NCBI GenBank assembly: GCA_947167745.1
Contig: CAMVJE010000033.1
Span: forward strand, 1 to 14,929
Source: an uncultured Treponema sp.
GTDB lineage: Bacteria > Spirochaetota > Spirochaetia > Treponematales > Treponemataceae
DNA length: 14,929 bases
Reading direction: 5' to 3'
Each line of letters begins with the position of its first letter. Position 1 is the first letter of the stretch. Shown piece by piece: positions 6,255 through 13,254 of this stretch. Position numbers and translations under genes: made by a program. Under the pieces are notes generated by a model, which saw nothing but the letters and a program-made list of their open reading frames with translations, did no database searches and was not told the origin of the DNA.

Positions 6255-7820
6255 TTATTTGATGAGGTTTTTCTCTTTAGCGAGTTTAACACCAGCATCG
6301 TTCCATTCTTTACCACCGATTTTGTCGAATTCATCAAGGAATTTCTGCCATTCGGTTGGGTTAAGAGTACGGTTACCAGTCATGAACTCAACAACACCCT
6401 GCTCGTAGAATCGTTTTACGTCAGCATTTGGCTGTGGCATTTTGTCCTGACCGATACAAGCTGTCCAAGCTTTAGCCTGCATTTCGCGGAGAGTCTTAAG
6501 AGCAGACATCTCTTTACCATTTTTAGCATACCAAGTTGGGTAGCGAGCAGCCAATTCGATATCGCCATTGTAGTAAACCATATTGCGGAGCTGTGTGAGT
6601 GGAATCATAGCAGCATCTGAATATGCTTTTGTTGGGTCTGGGATACCAGCTGTTGTTGGAACGCCATTCTTGTCGAATACGAAGTTGATTCCTTCCTGAC
6701 CCCATCCGAGGAGGTAGTAACCTTCGTCTGAAGACATCCATTCAAGGAGTTCAGCGATTTTGTCCATTTTGCCTTCTTTAGCAGCCTTTGTAGAAACAGC
6801 GTACATACGATAAGCCTGTGAGTATGTACCTGCAGAAGACTGTCCTTTTGGTCCTACTGGAGGCTCAACAACAATCCATTCACCATCTGGGAAGTTGTTG
6901 TCGAATGGTTTGTAGTTACCTTCTGCAGCATAAGCAGCATTCTGCTCACGCATGATACCAAAGCGTCCCTGTTTCCAAGCAGCGCGGAAGTCATCTTTCT
7001 TATAAGCCAACCAGTTTGGATCGATAACACCAGCGTCAACAATCTGTTTTACATAGACCATTGCGTCATAGTATTCTGGTTTATAGAGGTTAAGACCTGC
7101 TGTTTTAGCAGAAGCCAAGTTCCAAGTACCAGCAACGCCGAATGCACCAAAGAGTGGGTCGAAGCGTCGTCCGAGACCTTCGTTTGTAGCAGAAACTTCG
7201 AGGTATCCGCCGTATCCGTAGGTATCGTTTTTGCCGTTTCCATCAGGATCTTTCTCTGTGAATGCTTTCATTACATTGAAGAATTCTTCAGTTGTTTTTG
7301 GTACAGCAAGACCGAGTTTATCCAACCAGTCTTTGCGGATAAGAACGCCTTCGTTACGAACGATTGAACCCGGCTGAGCGAGTGCATATGAATGTCCGTC
7401 GATAGTTGTGAATGCGCGTGAATCTTTATCGTACAATTTTGCAGTGCGGTTAGGCATTTTGCTGTACATTGAATCAACTGGAGCAAGCAACTTTTTCTGA
7501 ACGAGAGTAGCATATACTTCATTTGAAACCATGAAGATGTCTGGCAATGTATTAGCTGCACCAGCGGCATTAACTTTTGTGTTCTGGTCAGCCTCTGATG
7601 ATGGCAAGTTTGTAAGCTTAAGGTTGATATTAAGCTTGTCTTTTACAATCTGATAACCAACCCAATCAGCTGGAATCGGACCTGCTTCAGATGCTGCAGC
7701 ACCATACCAAAGTTCGATGTCTACTGCACTACCCTTGCCTTTACCATTGCCACATGAAACCATAGCCAATGCTGCAAGAGCTGCTGCTGAAACAACAACA
7801 CCCTTCATTAACTTTTTCAT
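6255..7820 (-). CDS. Carbohydrate ABC importer, solute-binding lipoprotein
   Basis: The 521-residue protein is a family 1 extracellular solute-binding protein of the LipO/oligosaccharide type. Its N-terminus MKKLMKG, a hydrophobic core and MVSC end at Cys23, the predicted lipidation site, so it is held on the periplasmic face of a membrane. Mature features typical of the family include the ELWYG opening strand, NTLPDIFMVSNEVYATLV and the aromatic-rich C-terminal lobe. The length fits the large LipO-like binding proteins paired with LplB/LplC permeases, known or predicted to take up plant polysaccharide oligomers. The Shine-Dalgarno AAGGAGG (complement of 7827-7833) is 6 bases from the ATG, the strongest in the window. 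The gene comes last in the operon, after a 125-base gap with a stem-loop. Ligand specificity is inferred only from the hexuronate context. Confidence 0.93.
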   Translation of the reverse strand: MKKLMKGVVVSAAALAALAMVSCGNGKGKGSAVDIELWYGAAASEAGPIPADWVGYQIVKDKLNINLKLTNLPSSEADQNTKVNAAGAANTLPDIFMVSNEVYATLVQKKLLAPVDSMYSKMPNRTAKLYDKDSRAFTTIDGHSYALAQPGSIVRNEGVLIRKDWLDKLGLAVPKTTEEFFNVMKAFTEKDPDGNGKNDTYGYGGYLEVSATNEGLGRRFDPLFGAFGVAGTWNLASAKTAGLNLYKPEYYDAMVYVKQIVDAGVIDPNWLAYKKDDFRAAWKQGRFGIMREQNAAYAAEGNYKPFDNNFPDGEWIVVEPPVGPKGQSSAGTYSQAYRMYAVSTKAAKEGKMDKIAELLEWMSSDEGYYLLGWGQEGINFVFDKNGVPTTAGIPDPTKAYSDAAMIPLTQLRNMVYYNGDIELAARYPTWYAKNGKEMSALKTLREMQAKAWTACIGQDKMPQPNADVKRFYEQGVVEFMTGNRTLNPTEWQKFLDEFDKIGGKEWNDAGVKLAKEKNLIK

Positions 7821-7897
7821 TTTTTTCCTCCTTAATTGAAAACAAATGAAATCAAATTTTTATTTTGCACAAACTATGTGTTTATGCTTAATACAAA

Positions 7898-7927
7898 CGA
7901 GCAAGCAACAATACAATTGCCTGCTCG
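7898..7927 (-). other. Intercistronic stem-loop between second permease and solute-binding protein
   Basis: CGAGCA (7898-7903) pairs with TGCTCG (7922-7927); after one A-C mismatch GCAA (7905-7908) pairs with TTGC (7917-7920) around an eight-base loop. On the minus strand it is followed by only a short TTTGT, so it is at best a leaky terminator. In binding-protein operons such stems often stabilise or process the mRNA so that the abundant binding protein is made in excess over the permeases. That role is inferred. The remaining 70 bases before the gene are AT-rich with no convincing promoter. Confidence 0.5.
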
Positions 7928-7945
7928 GATTGTTACAAATTGAAA

Positions 7946-8839
7946 TTAGCCCTTTACAGAACCAAGCATTGTACCCTTTGTGAAGTATTTCTGGATGAAC
8001 GGATAAGCGAGCATCATAGGAATAGCAGAAAGGAATACACAAGCAGCCTTAATTGAAGAAATTGAAGCTGCACCGAAGGCTGTACCAGTATCCAAAGTTT
8101 CACTCATTGAAGCACCCAACAAGATGTTTCGAGTAAGGATTGGAAGTGGCTGGAGATATGCTTCTGTTAAGTAAAGCAAGGCATGCATGAAGTCATTCCA
8201 GTAGCCAACTGCATAGTACAAACCGATTGTCATGATGATTGGTTTTGACAAAGGAAGAATGATAGAAACAAGAACATACCATTCTGCCGCACCGTCGATT
8301 CGAGCTGATTCTTTGAGAGATTCAGGAATACCCTCGAAGAAGCCGCGCATAATCAAACAGTTGTATGTACCAATTGCACCAGGCAAGAAGATTGAACACA
8401 AGTGGTTGGTAAGGTGAAGATTTGTTACAACCAAGAATGTTGGGATAACACCAATGTTGAACAAATATGGGATAAGTACGAAGTAGTTAAGGATTTTGCG
8501 ACCAGGCAAATCCTGTACTGACATACAATAAGCCATTGGAACAGTGAGTGACAATGATGTTACAACACCGAACAGCATGATTTTGATTGAGTTCCAGAAA
8601 GCAAGGGCAAAGCCGTTGTTTCCCAAAAGTGCTTTATAAGCAGCTCCATCCCATTTCCATGGCATGAGAATGAATTTATCAAATGTAGTTCCGATGTAGC
8701 CGTTTGGAGTTACAGATGATGAAATTGTACTAATGATAGGGATAGCAATGATTACACCGATGAAAACAAGGAAACTGTTTACACCAATATAAAATGCACG
8801 GTCACCTGATGTTAATTTTACTGTCTTTGGTTTTTCCAT
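7946..8839 (-). CDS. Carbohydrate ABC importer permease, LplC-like
   Basis: This 297-residue polytopic inner-membrane protein has a charged N-terminus, a first membrane segment near residues 16-36 and about five more. The ABC-ATPase docking (EAA) loop is clear: ESARIDGAAEWY from Glu177, followed by IILPLSKP. The C-terminal PFIQKYFTKGTMLGSVKG is typical of the LplC/CUT1 permease group. It forms the channel with the LplB-like subunit encoded 17 bases upstream. Its Shine-Dalgarno GAGGTG is 8 bases from the ATG. No ATPase gene is adjacent, so a shared MsmX/UgpC-type ATPase encoded elsewhere probably powers the importer. Confidence 0.94.
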   Translation of the reverse strand: MEKPKTVKLTSGDRAFYIGVNSFLVFIGVIIAIPIISTISSSVTPNGYIGTTFDKFILMPWKWDGAAYKALLGNNGFALAFWNSIKIMLFGVVTSLSLTVPMAYCMSVQDLPGRKILNYFVLIPYLFNIGVIPTFLVVTNLHLTNHLCSIFLPGAIGTYNCLIMRGFFEGIPESLKESARIDGAAEWYVLVSIILPLSKPIIMTIGLYYAVGYWNDFMHALLYLTEAYLQPLPILTRNILLGASMSETLDTGTAFGAASISSIKAACVFLSAIPMMLAYPFIQKYFTKGTMLGSVKG

Positions 8840-8856
8840 TTTATTTGCACCTCAAA

Positions 8857-9798
8857 TTACAAGAGTGATGATTCGGTAATCTTCTTGACGACTTTATTAG
8901 AAATCATAACGAGAAGCATACCAATTACACCTTTGAAGATACCAACTGCAGTTGCAAGAGCAAACTCGAACTGTAGAAGACCTTGACGGTAAACCCATGT
9001 ATCAATGATATCTGCTACCGAATATACAGCAGGAGAATACAACATGAACATCTGGTTGAATCCAGCGTCAAGAACTGTACCAAGCTTAAGAAGAACAACC
9101 GTAACGATAACCGGCTTAATTGATGGGATAGTAATATACCATACTCGCTGAACTGCTGATGCACCCTCAACCATAGCAGCCTCGAACAATGACGGGTCAA
9201 TACCCATAAGAGCTGCAATAAAGATGATAGCTGCCCAACCCATCTCCTTCCATGCGTCTGAAAGAACAACTACAACCGGGAATACACCAGTATTTGTAAG
9301 GAAGTCTTTTGGTGTGCCGCCGGCTGCTTTAATGATATCGTTTACAAGGCCGTCACCAGGAGCCAGCAAAATAAGAAGGATACCATACATGATAACCCAA
9401 GAAAGGAAGTGTGGCAGATAAGCCAGCGTCTGAACCACTCGACGAAGCACATTATGAGTACATTCATACAATGCAACAGACAAAATGATTGAGAGCGGAA
9501 CCGAAATACAAAGCTTAGCCAAGCTATAAAGGATTGTATTCCTTAACAACTCTCCAAAGTAGAATGAATGGATGAATGTGCTGAAATTTTTAAATCCAAC
9601 CCAAACGCTTCCCCAAACACCATCTACAGGAGCAAAGTTTTTAAAAGCAATCTGACCATTAACGATTGGACCATACTTTAAGATAGCATAGTAAACAACC
9701 GGAATGATAAGAAGTGCATAGACCGAAAAATGTCTCTTTACGTTTTTCCAGAGATCCTTTTTCGGAGTGCTTAGAACATTTGTTTCTTGTGCGTTCAT
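8857..9798 (-). CDS. Carbohydrate ABC importer permease, LplB-like
   Basis: From the ATG at 9798 the protein has 313 residues and about six membrane segments, the first near 24-42 (YALLIIPVVYYAILKY). The EAA loop begins at Glu206 (EAAMVEGASAVQRVW) and continues to ITIPSIKP, the surface that contacts the ATPase. It heads a three-gene importer operon with the LplC-like permease and the lipoprotein. An in-frame TTG at 9810 would add four residues, but it falls within the Shine-Dalgarno sequence (TTGAGGTTAGGT) that serves the ATG, so the ATG is the better start. A strong -10 and an operator-like inverted repeat lie in the 93-base gap to the regulator gene. Confidence 0.94.
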   Translation of the reverse strand: MNAQETNVLSTPKKDLWKNVKRHFSVYALLIIPVVYYAILKYGPIVNGQIAFKNFAPVDGVWGSVWVGFKNFSTFIHSFYFGELLRNTILYSLAKLCISVPLSIILSVALYECTHNVLRRVVQTLAYLPHFLSWVIMYGILLILLAPGDGLVNDIIKAAGGTPKDFLTNTGVFPVVVVLSDAWKEMGWAAIIFIAALMGIDPSLFEAAMVEGASAVQRVWYITIPSIKPVIVTVVLLKLGTVLDAGFNQMFMLYSPAVYSVADIIDTWVYRQGLLQFEFALATAVGIFKGVIGMLLVMISNKVVKKITESSLL

Positions 9799-9819
9799 AC
9801 CTAACCTCAATATTTTATT

Positions 9820-9833
9820 TTACCGCTTGGTAA
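9820..9833. promoter_or_regulatory. Operator-like inverted repeat TTACC-N4-GGTAA
   Basis: TTACC (9820-9824), GCTT and GGTAA (9829-9833) form a perfect inverted repeat of 14 bases. It overlaps the transcription start predicted from the -10 box at 9838-9843, where a dimeric repressor would block initiation. Symmetric sites of this kind suit LacI- or GntR-type dimers better than AraC proteins. Seen in sequence; the role is inferred. Confidence 0.4.
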
Positions 9834-9837
9834 CCTA

Positions 9838-9866
9838 ATTATACTTTAAAAATCCTTATGTCTTAT
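9838..9866 (-). promoter_or_regulatory. Importer operon promoter: perfect -10, poor -35
   Basis: On the minus strand a perfect TATAAT (9838-9843) lies about 40 bases upstream of the lplB-like ATG. The hexamer 17 bases further upstream is ATAAGA (9861-9866), only half matching TTGACA. A good -10 with a poor -35 is common in activator-dependent promoters and would suit control by the AraC-type regulator encoded next door. Read-through from the regulator gene is also possible because no terminator lies between them. Confidence 0.45.
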
Positions 9867-9891
9867 TGGACAAAACCGAACTCTCTTATAA

Positions 9892-12800
9892 TTATTTCGA
9901 ACGGATTCTGCCCGGTGGAACTCCATAAATCTTTTTAAAGACGCGACAGAAATATGCCTGGTCTTGAAAACCAGCATTTTCAGCAATTTCGTAAATTGTA
10001 TCGTTGGTTTCAAGAAGCATTTTTGTCGCTATATATATTCTATACCTATTTAGATATTCCCACAAACTTAATCCGATTTCTTTGTGAAAAATTCTAGTCA
10101 AATAATCTTCGCTGACATGAACCGTATCCGCAAGTTTCCATCGGACAATCTGGTGAGAAGCATTTCTATTTAAATATAATATAGCCTTTTTGACGAGAGC
10201 GCCAGTGTGAGGAGGTAAAATTTCATCTCCTGCCAAAATTCCCTTTATGCGCTCATTAAACTGCTCTGATTCAGCAGCTCCCCGGTTACATAAAATTATG
10301 CGGGGATGCGAGCAAAGCAATTCAATCTCTTCATCTGTAGATACAGTATCGGGCAGAACAACAATAGGTACAAGAACAGTTTTTGGATTTTGGCGAATTT
10401 TTTTAATACTGTCTTCATCAACTGACTCAAACACAATAATTGACGGTGTGATTTCTTCAAGAATTTTATCAAACTCGCCCATTGACAAAATGCTTACTGT
10501 ATTTGAATCAGTCGCCCATGTGCCGTAATGGGTATGTTTTGCATTTACAAAAAGAACAGGGGCCGTACGCTGAGTTTTAATCTTCTGCTCAAGCATGTCG
10601 ACAAAATTGTGACCTATCATGTTTCGACTGTAACAAATAAGCGGCGCCCTAAATATTGAATCTGAACGCCTGAGACCGTATACTTTAATCCATTCATCGA
10701 TAGGGGCAGAATCAGGCTCCCAGAAAAGTACAACTCCATTTATCCCGGATTCTTCAATATTCTCAGCAAAGAAATATTTTGTTTTTATATCAAGATGCTC
10801 TTTTGAAACATTCTCAGAGAAGGAATAAACGGCTGCATTTTCAGAAACAGAACCATCTGGGGGTAAACCTGCAAGATTTGGCCACGGTAAATTGACTTCT
10901 GCATAATTGGAAGACTTTACGATATCACCATATTGCAAAAGGATAATTTTTTCTGCGAGAAGAAGTTCGGGTTTTTGCCAGTCAAAACGATTGGAATAAA
11001 ATTCAATATGAACACCATCAAGCTTTTCGGAAATATAAGGCATCTTCTCGGCATAATCAAAGATAGTCTGTAACGCCCTCTTAAGACGCTCGGAATCACC
11101 AAAGAGGAGTGGAAATGGCCTGTCAAGATTTGCCGCAACACTACCCGGAAGAATCTGACGAATATCAAAGAGCTTTTTATCGATAGGAAGGTCATCGACT
11201 TGAGAACGAGTCAAATCTACAAGCGTTTCTGTCTTTTCAAGTTGAGCGTCAATCTGAGAACGGAGGAACAAAAGCTGCTCAGAAAGAATATCTTTATCAA
11301 TTATACCACGCTCAATATTTTCTTCCATTTGTTGAACCTTTGCCGAAAGATTCTTAAGCGGATCGCACAAATCGCTGCCGACATTTGCAAAAAATTCAGT
11401 TTTTGCAAATTCTGCCTGCTCAGCAATCTGTTTTGCTTCGTTTGTCTGTTCAAAAAGGAAGATGCTCTGAAGCGCAGAACTCACCGAAGAGCGCAAATCT
11501 TCATAGACTATTCCCTGACAGCCTGAATAATTGCAGATTATGTAACCATAGGAGCGGTCTTCAACAAATAAAGGCTGAACGATATAGGCTCCCCTGTCAA
11601 AATCAGAGGAATAACGATCAGGAACAAGATACTCTCTTGGGAAACGGACATCTTCCAGTCGGATTTCATCGGCTACATTATAACCGCCTATATAGGTTGA
11701 ATAACTTTCATCTTCATAAAGAATAATAGCCATCGTATTGATGCCAATTTTTGAAAGATGTTCCTTTAAAGAAAGAATAAGTTTGCTTCGATCAAAAACC
11801 AGAAGTAATGAGTTTTTTAGCGAAGTGACTATCTCATTTGTTTTGTTGATTTTATATTGTTTTTCGATGAGAACTCTTTCTTGAATGCGAGGAATAAGAA
11901 CCGCAATATGGCGGATAATTTTTTCGATATATTCCTGAGAAAGACAGGTTACGCTTCTGAAAACAGAGAGCGTATTGAATATTTTGAGTAAATCACCATC
12001 ATTATTGAAAAATGTTGTAACCCTCTGAGTAAATAAATCGTAAAATTTTGATTTATCATTTTCGAAAAGGGCTGTAAGCATTGGATCTAAATTTGCGGTC
12101 TCAGGATTAAGACGGAAAATCCGGCAAACCTCGCCGGCAAACTGCTCTTTTGAACGGATTTTTGCACGCAAATCAGACGCAGACCAAATTTTTGAATGCA
12201 CACAGCCACAACTTTCTCGAATAACCGGATAGGCAGGCAAATTTGAATCGGTTACACCAAGCATTCCTTTGAGAATGTTTGAGATTTTTTCGTAAGCTTC
12301 GATACCAAGCTCTGCATGTGGCATGTGAACTGTTGATAATGAAGGAATCGAGATTCGGCTTTCTTCAGTATCGTTAAATCCACCGACTAGCAAATCTTTG
12401 GGGATTCTAATCCCCTTCATTTTAAAATAATTAACAGCAGAAAAAGTCAGCAAGTCACTTGCGGAAATAAGAGCTTCAAAATCTTTCCCGGGAATAAGCC
12501 CCCGCTCTTCATAAAGTTGAATTGCACCCTGCTCACCATCATACCAGCTCAACGGGTCGCTTATAAGATTGTCGATTACTTCATAACCTGCTTCGCTTAG
12601 AGCATCTTTATAGCCTCTAAAACGATCCTCTGCAGAAGTATGTGTTTCCGGACCTCGGATAAATGCGATTTTCTTAACATCATGGACTTGAATGAAATGA
12701 CGAACAAGCTCTTTCATTCCAGTATAGGCATCAAATTCGGCACAAGGATGCCCAGAAACTTTTTGACCGATTGTAACATAAGGCAGATTTTCAAACTGTT

Positions 12801-13080
12801 TATGAAAATCCTCGACTTGAGCAACTGGAACAGACCCACTTATACTTGATGCCCAACTTATTACTCCATCTACATTTAATGGTGTTACAAGTTTATAAAT
12901 ATCATTACGGAGTTTTTCTGGAGCATCTCCTGCATACAATTTGCCGCCTGGAAAAACAAAAAAAGCTCCTTCATCCTGCATGGCACGATCAACAAGTTTA
13001 TGCCATAGTTTTAATGCTGAGCCAGCGTGAATTGTTGAGAGAATAAAACCAAGTCTTCTTCCAGAATGCGAAGTTTGCAT
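9892..13080 (-). CDS. Hybrid regulator: sugar-binding, GAF-like, degenerate kinase and receiver, AraC domain
   Basis: This 1062-residue protein has no signal peptide or membrane segment, so it acts in the cytoplasm. Residues 1 to about 293 are a LacI/periplasmic-binding-protein-like sensor without the LacI N-terminal helix-turn-helix, ending in a Cys pair (C291, C293). About 405-560 is GAF-like, running into a coiled coil. Near 560-680 is a histidine-kinase-like core: FFANVGSDLCDPLKNL aligns with the usual F-x-AN-x-SHE-x-RTPL, but Ser569 and Asp570 replace the phosphoacceptor His-Glu. The GDSERLKRAL segment (from 661) resembles the start of the N-box, whose Asn is replaced by Tyr676, and no ATP-binding G boxes are visible. 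About 855-960 is receiver-like with Glu885 at the phospho-Asp position. The last 100 residues are an AraC two-helix-turn-helix domain. It lies upstream of the importer genes and divergent to uxaB, so it probably senses a sugar and controls both. Domain limits are approximate. Confidence 0.9.
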   Translation of the reverse strand: MQTSHSGRRLGFILSTIHAGSALKLWHKLVDRAMQDEGAFFVFPGGKLYAGDAPEKLRNDIYKLVTPLNVDGVISWASSISGSVPVAQVEDFHKQFENLPYVTIGQKVSGHPCAEFDAYTGMKELVRHFIQVHDVKKIAFIRGPETHTSAEDRFRGYKDALSEAGYEVIDNLISDPLSWYDGEQGAIQLYEERGLIPGKDFEALISASDLLTFSAVNYFKMKGIRIPKDLLVGGFNDTEESRISIPSLSTVHMPHAELGIEAYEKISNILKGMLGVTDSNLPAYPVIRESCGCVHSKIWSASDLRAKIRSKEQFAGEVCRIFRLNPETANLDPMLTALFENDKSKFYDLFTQRVTTFFNNDGDLLKIFNTLSVFRSVTCLSQEYIEKIIRHIAVLIPRIQERVLIEKQYKINKTNEIVTSLKNSLLLVFDRSKLILSLKEHLSKIGINTMAIILYEDESYSTYIGGYNVADEIRLEDVRFPREYLVPDRYSSDFDRGAYIVQPLFVEDRSYGYIICNYSGCQGIVYEDLRSSVSSALQSIFLFEQTNEAKQIAEQAEFAKTEFFANVGSDLCDPLKNLSAKVQQMEENIERGIIDKDILSEQLLFLRSQIDAQLEKTETLVDLTRSQVDDLPIDKKLFDIRQILPGSVAANLDRPFPLLFGDSERLKRALQTIFDYAEKMPYISEKLDGVHIEFYSNRFDWQKPELLLAEKIILLQYGDIVKSSNYAEVNLPWPNLAGLPPDGSVSENAAVYSFSENVSKEHLDIKTKYFFAENIEESGINGVVLFWEPDSAPIDEWIKVYGLRRSDSIFRAPLICYSRNMIGHNFVDMLEQKIKTQRTAPVLFVNAKHTHYGTWATDSNTVSILSMGEFDKILEEITPSIIVFESVDEDSIKKIRQNPKTVLVPIVVLPDTVSTDEEIELLCSHPRIILCNRGAAESEQFNERIKGILAGDEILPPHTGALVKKAILYLNRNASHQIVRWKLADTVHVSEDYLTRIFHKEIGLSLWEYLNRYRIYIATKMLLETNDTIYEIAENAGFQDQAYFCRVFKKIYGVPPGRIRSK

Positions 13081-13086
13081 TTTTCT

Positions 13087-13115
13087 ATTCTACAACGATG
13101 TCGGTATTTTTACAA
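13087..13115 (-). promoter_or_regulatory. Promoter of the hybrid regulator, start predicted at the ATG
   Basis: On the minus strand TTGTAA (13110-13115) and TAGAAT (13087-13092) are exactly 17 bases apart. The -10 is one base from consensus and ends 6 bases before the ATG at 13080. The gene has no Shine-Dalgarno, so the mRNA is predicted to be leaderless. The -35 hexamer is identical to that of proS and lies in one copy of the TTTTTACAA repeat. Confidence 0.5.
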
Positions 13116-13135
13116 GTTATATATTTTTTTTACAA
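13107..13135. repeat. Direct repeat TTTTTACAA with 20-base period
   Basis: TTTTTACAA occurs at 13107-13115 and 13127-13135, a period of 20 bases or about two helical turns. AraC-family dimers typically bind direct repeats with this sort of spacing. One copy covers the -35 of the regulator promoter, so the pair could mediate autoregulation. The sequence is very AT-rich, so chance similarity is possible. Confidence 0.35.
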
Positions 13136-13159
13136 ATACATTTTTTTAAGTTTTGCATT

Positions 13160-13177
13160 TGATAATTCACTTTATCA
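13160..13177. promoter_or_regulatory. Inverted repeat TGATAA-N6-TTATCA upstream of the uxaB promoter
   Basis: TGATAA (13160-13165) and TTATCA (13172-13177) are perfect inverted repeats separated by six bases, centred about 50 bases before the predicted uxaB transcript start. That is a common position for an activator site. The role is inferred and the short AT-rich arms limit confidence. Confidence 0.35.
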
Positions 13178-13184
13178 TTAACAC

Positions 13185-13213
13185 ATGACACAAATTATAA
13201 TTAGTGATAGAAT
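13185..13213 (+). promoter_or_regulatory. uxaB sigma-70-type promoter
   Basis: ATGACA (13185-13190) and TAGAAT (13208-13213) are 17 bases apart, and each differs from consensus by one base. Transcription should start near 13220, giving a leader of about 35 bases that contains the palindromic ribosome-binding site. It is divergent from the regulator promoter within a 174-base intergenic region. Confidence 0.6.
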
Positions 13214-13230
13214 AGAACAAATTTTTTTAA

Positions 13231-13248
13231 TGAACTTCCGGAGGTTCA
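13231..13248 (+). promoter_or_regulatory. uxaB Shine-Dalgarno within an 18-bp palindrome
   Basis: TGAACTTCCGGAGGTTCA is palindromic at eight of nine pairs, and the ninth is a T-G wobble that can pair in RNA. It contains GGAGGT (13240-13245), the ribosome-binding site, 9 bases before the ATG at 13255. As DNA it could be an operator with a central CCGG. As RNA the two halves have no loop and would need to open at the centre, so RNA folding is less likely than protein binding or pairing between two transcripts. Confidence 0.5.
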
Positions 13249-13254
13249 ATTAGT

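Noticed and set aside
7860..8042. Short minus-strand frame across the importer gap
   Set aside because: It overlaps the end of the LplC-like gene in another frame and has no ribosome-binding site or recognisable product.
9799..9810. TTG start for the LplB-like permease
   Set aside because: The TTG lies in the Shine-Dalgarno sequence serving the ATG at 9798.
13107..13135. Alternative regulator promoter TTGTAA (13130-13135) with TAAAAA (13107-13112)
   Set aside because: It also has 17-base spacing but matches consensus less well than TTGTAA-17-TAGAAT at 13087-13115, and no Shine-Dalgarno would serve its leader.
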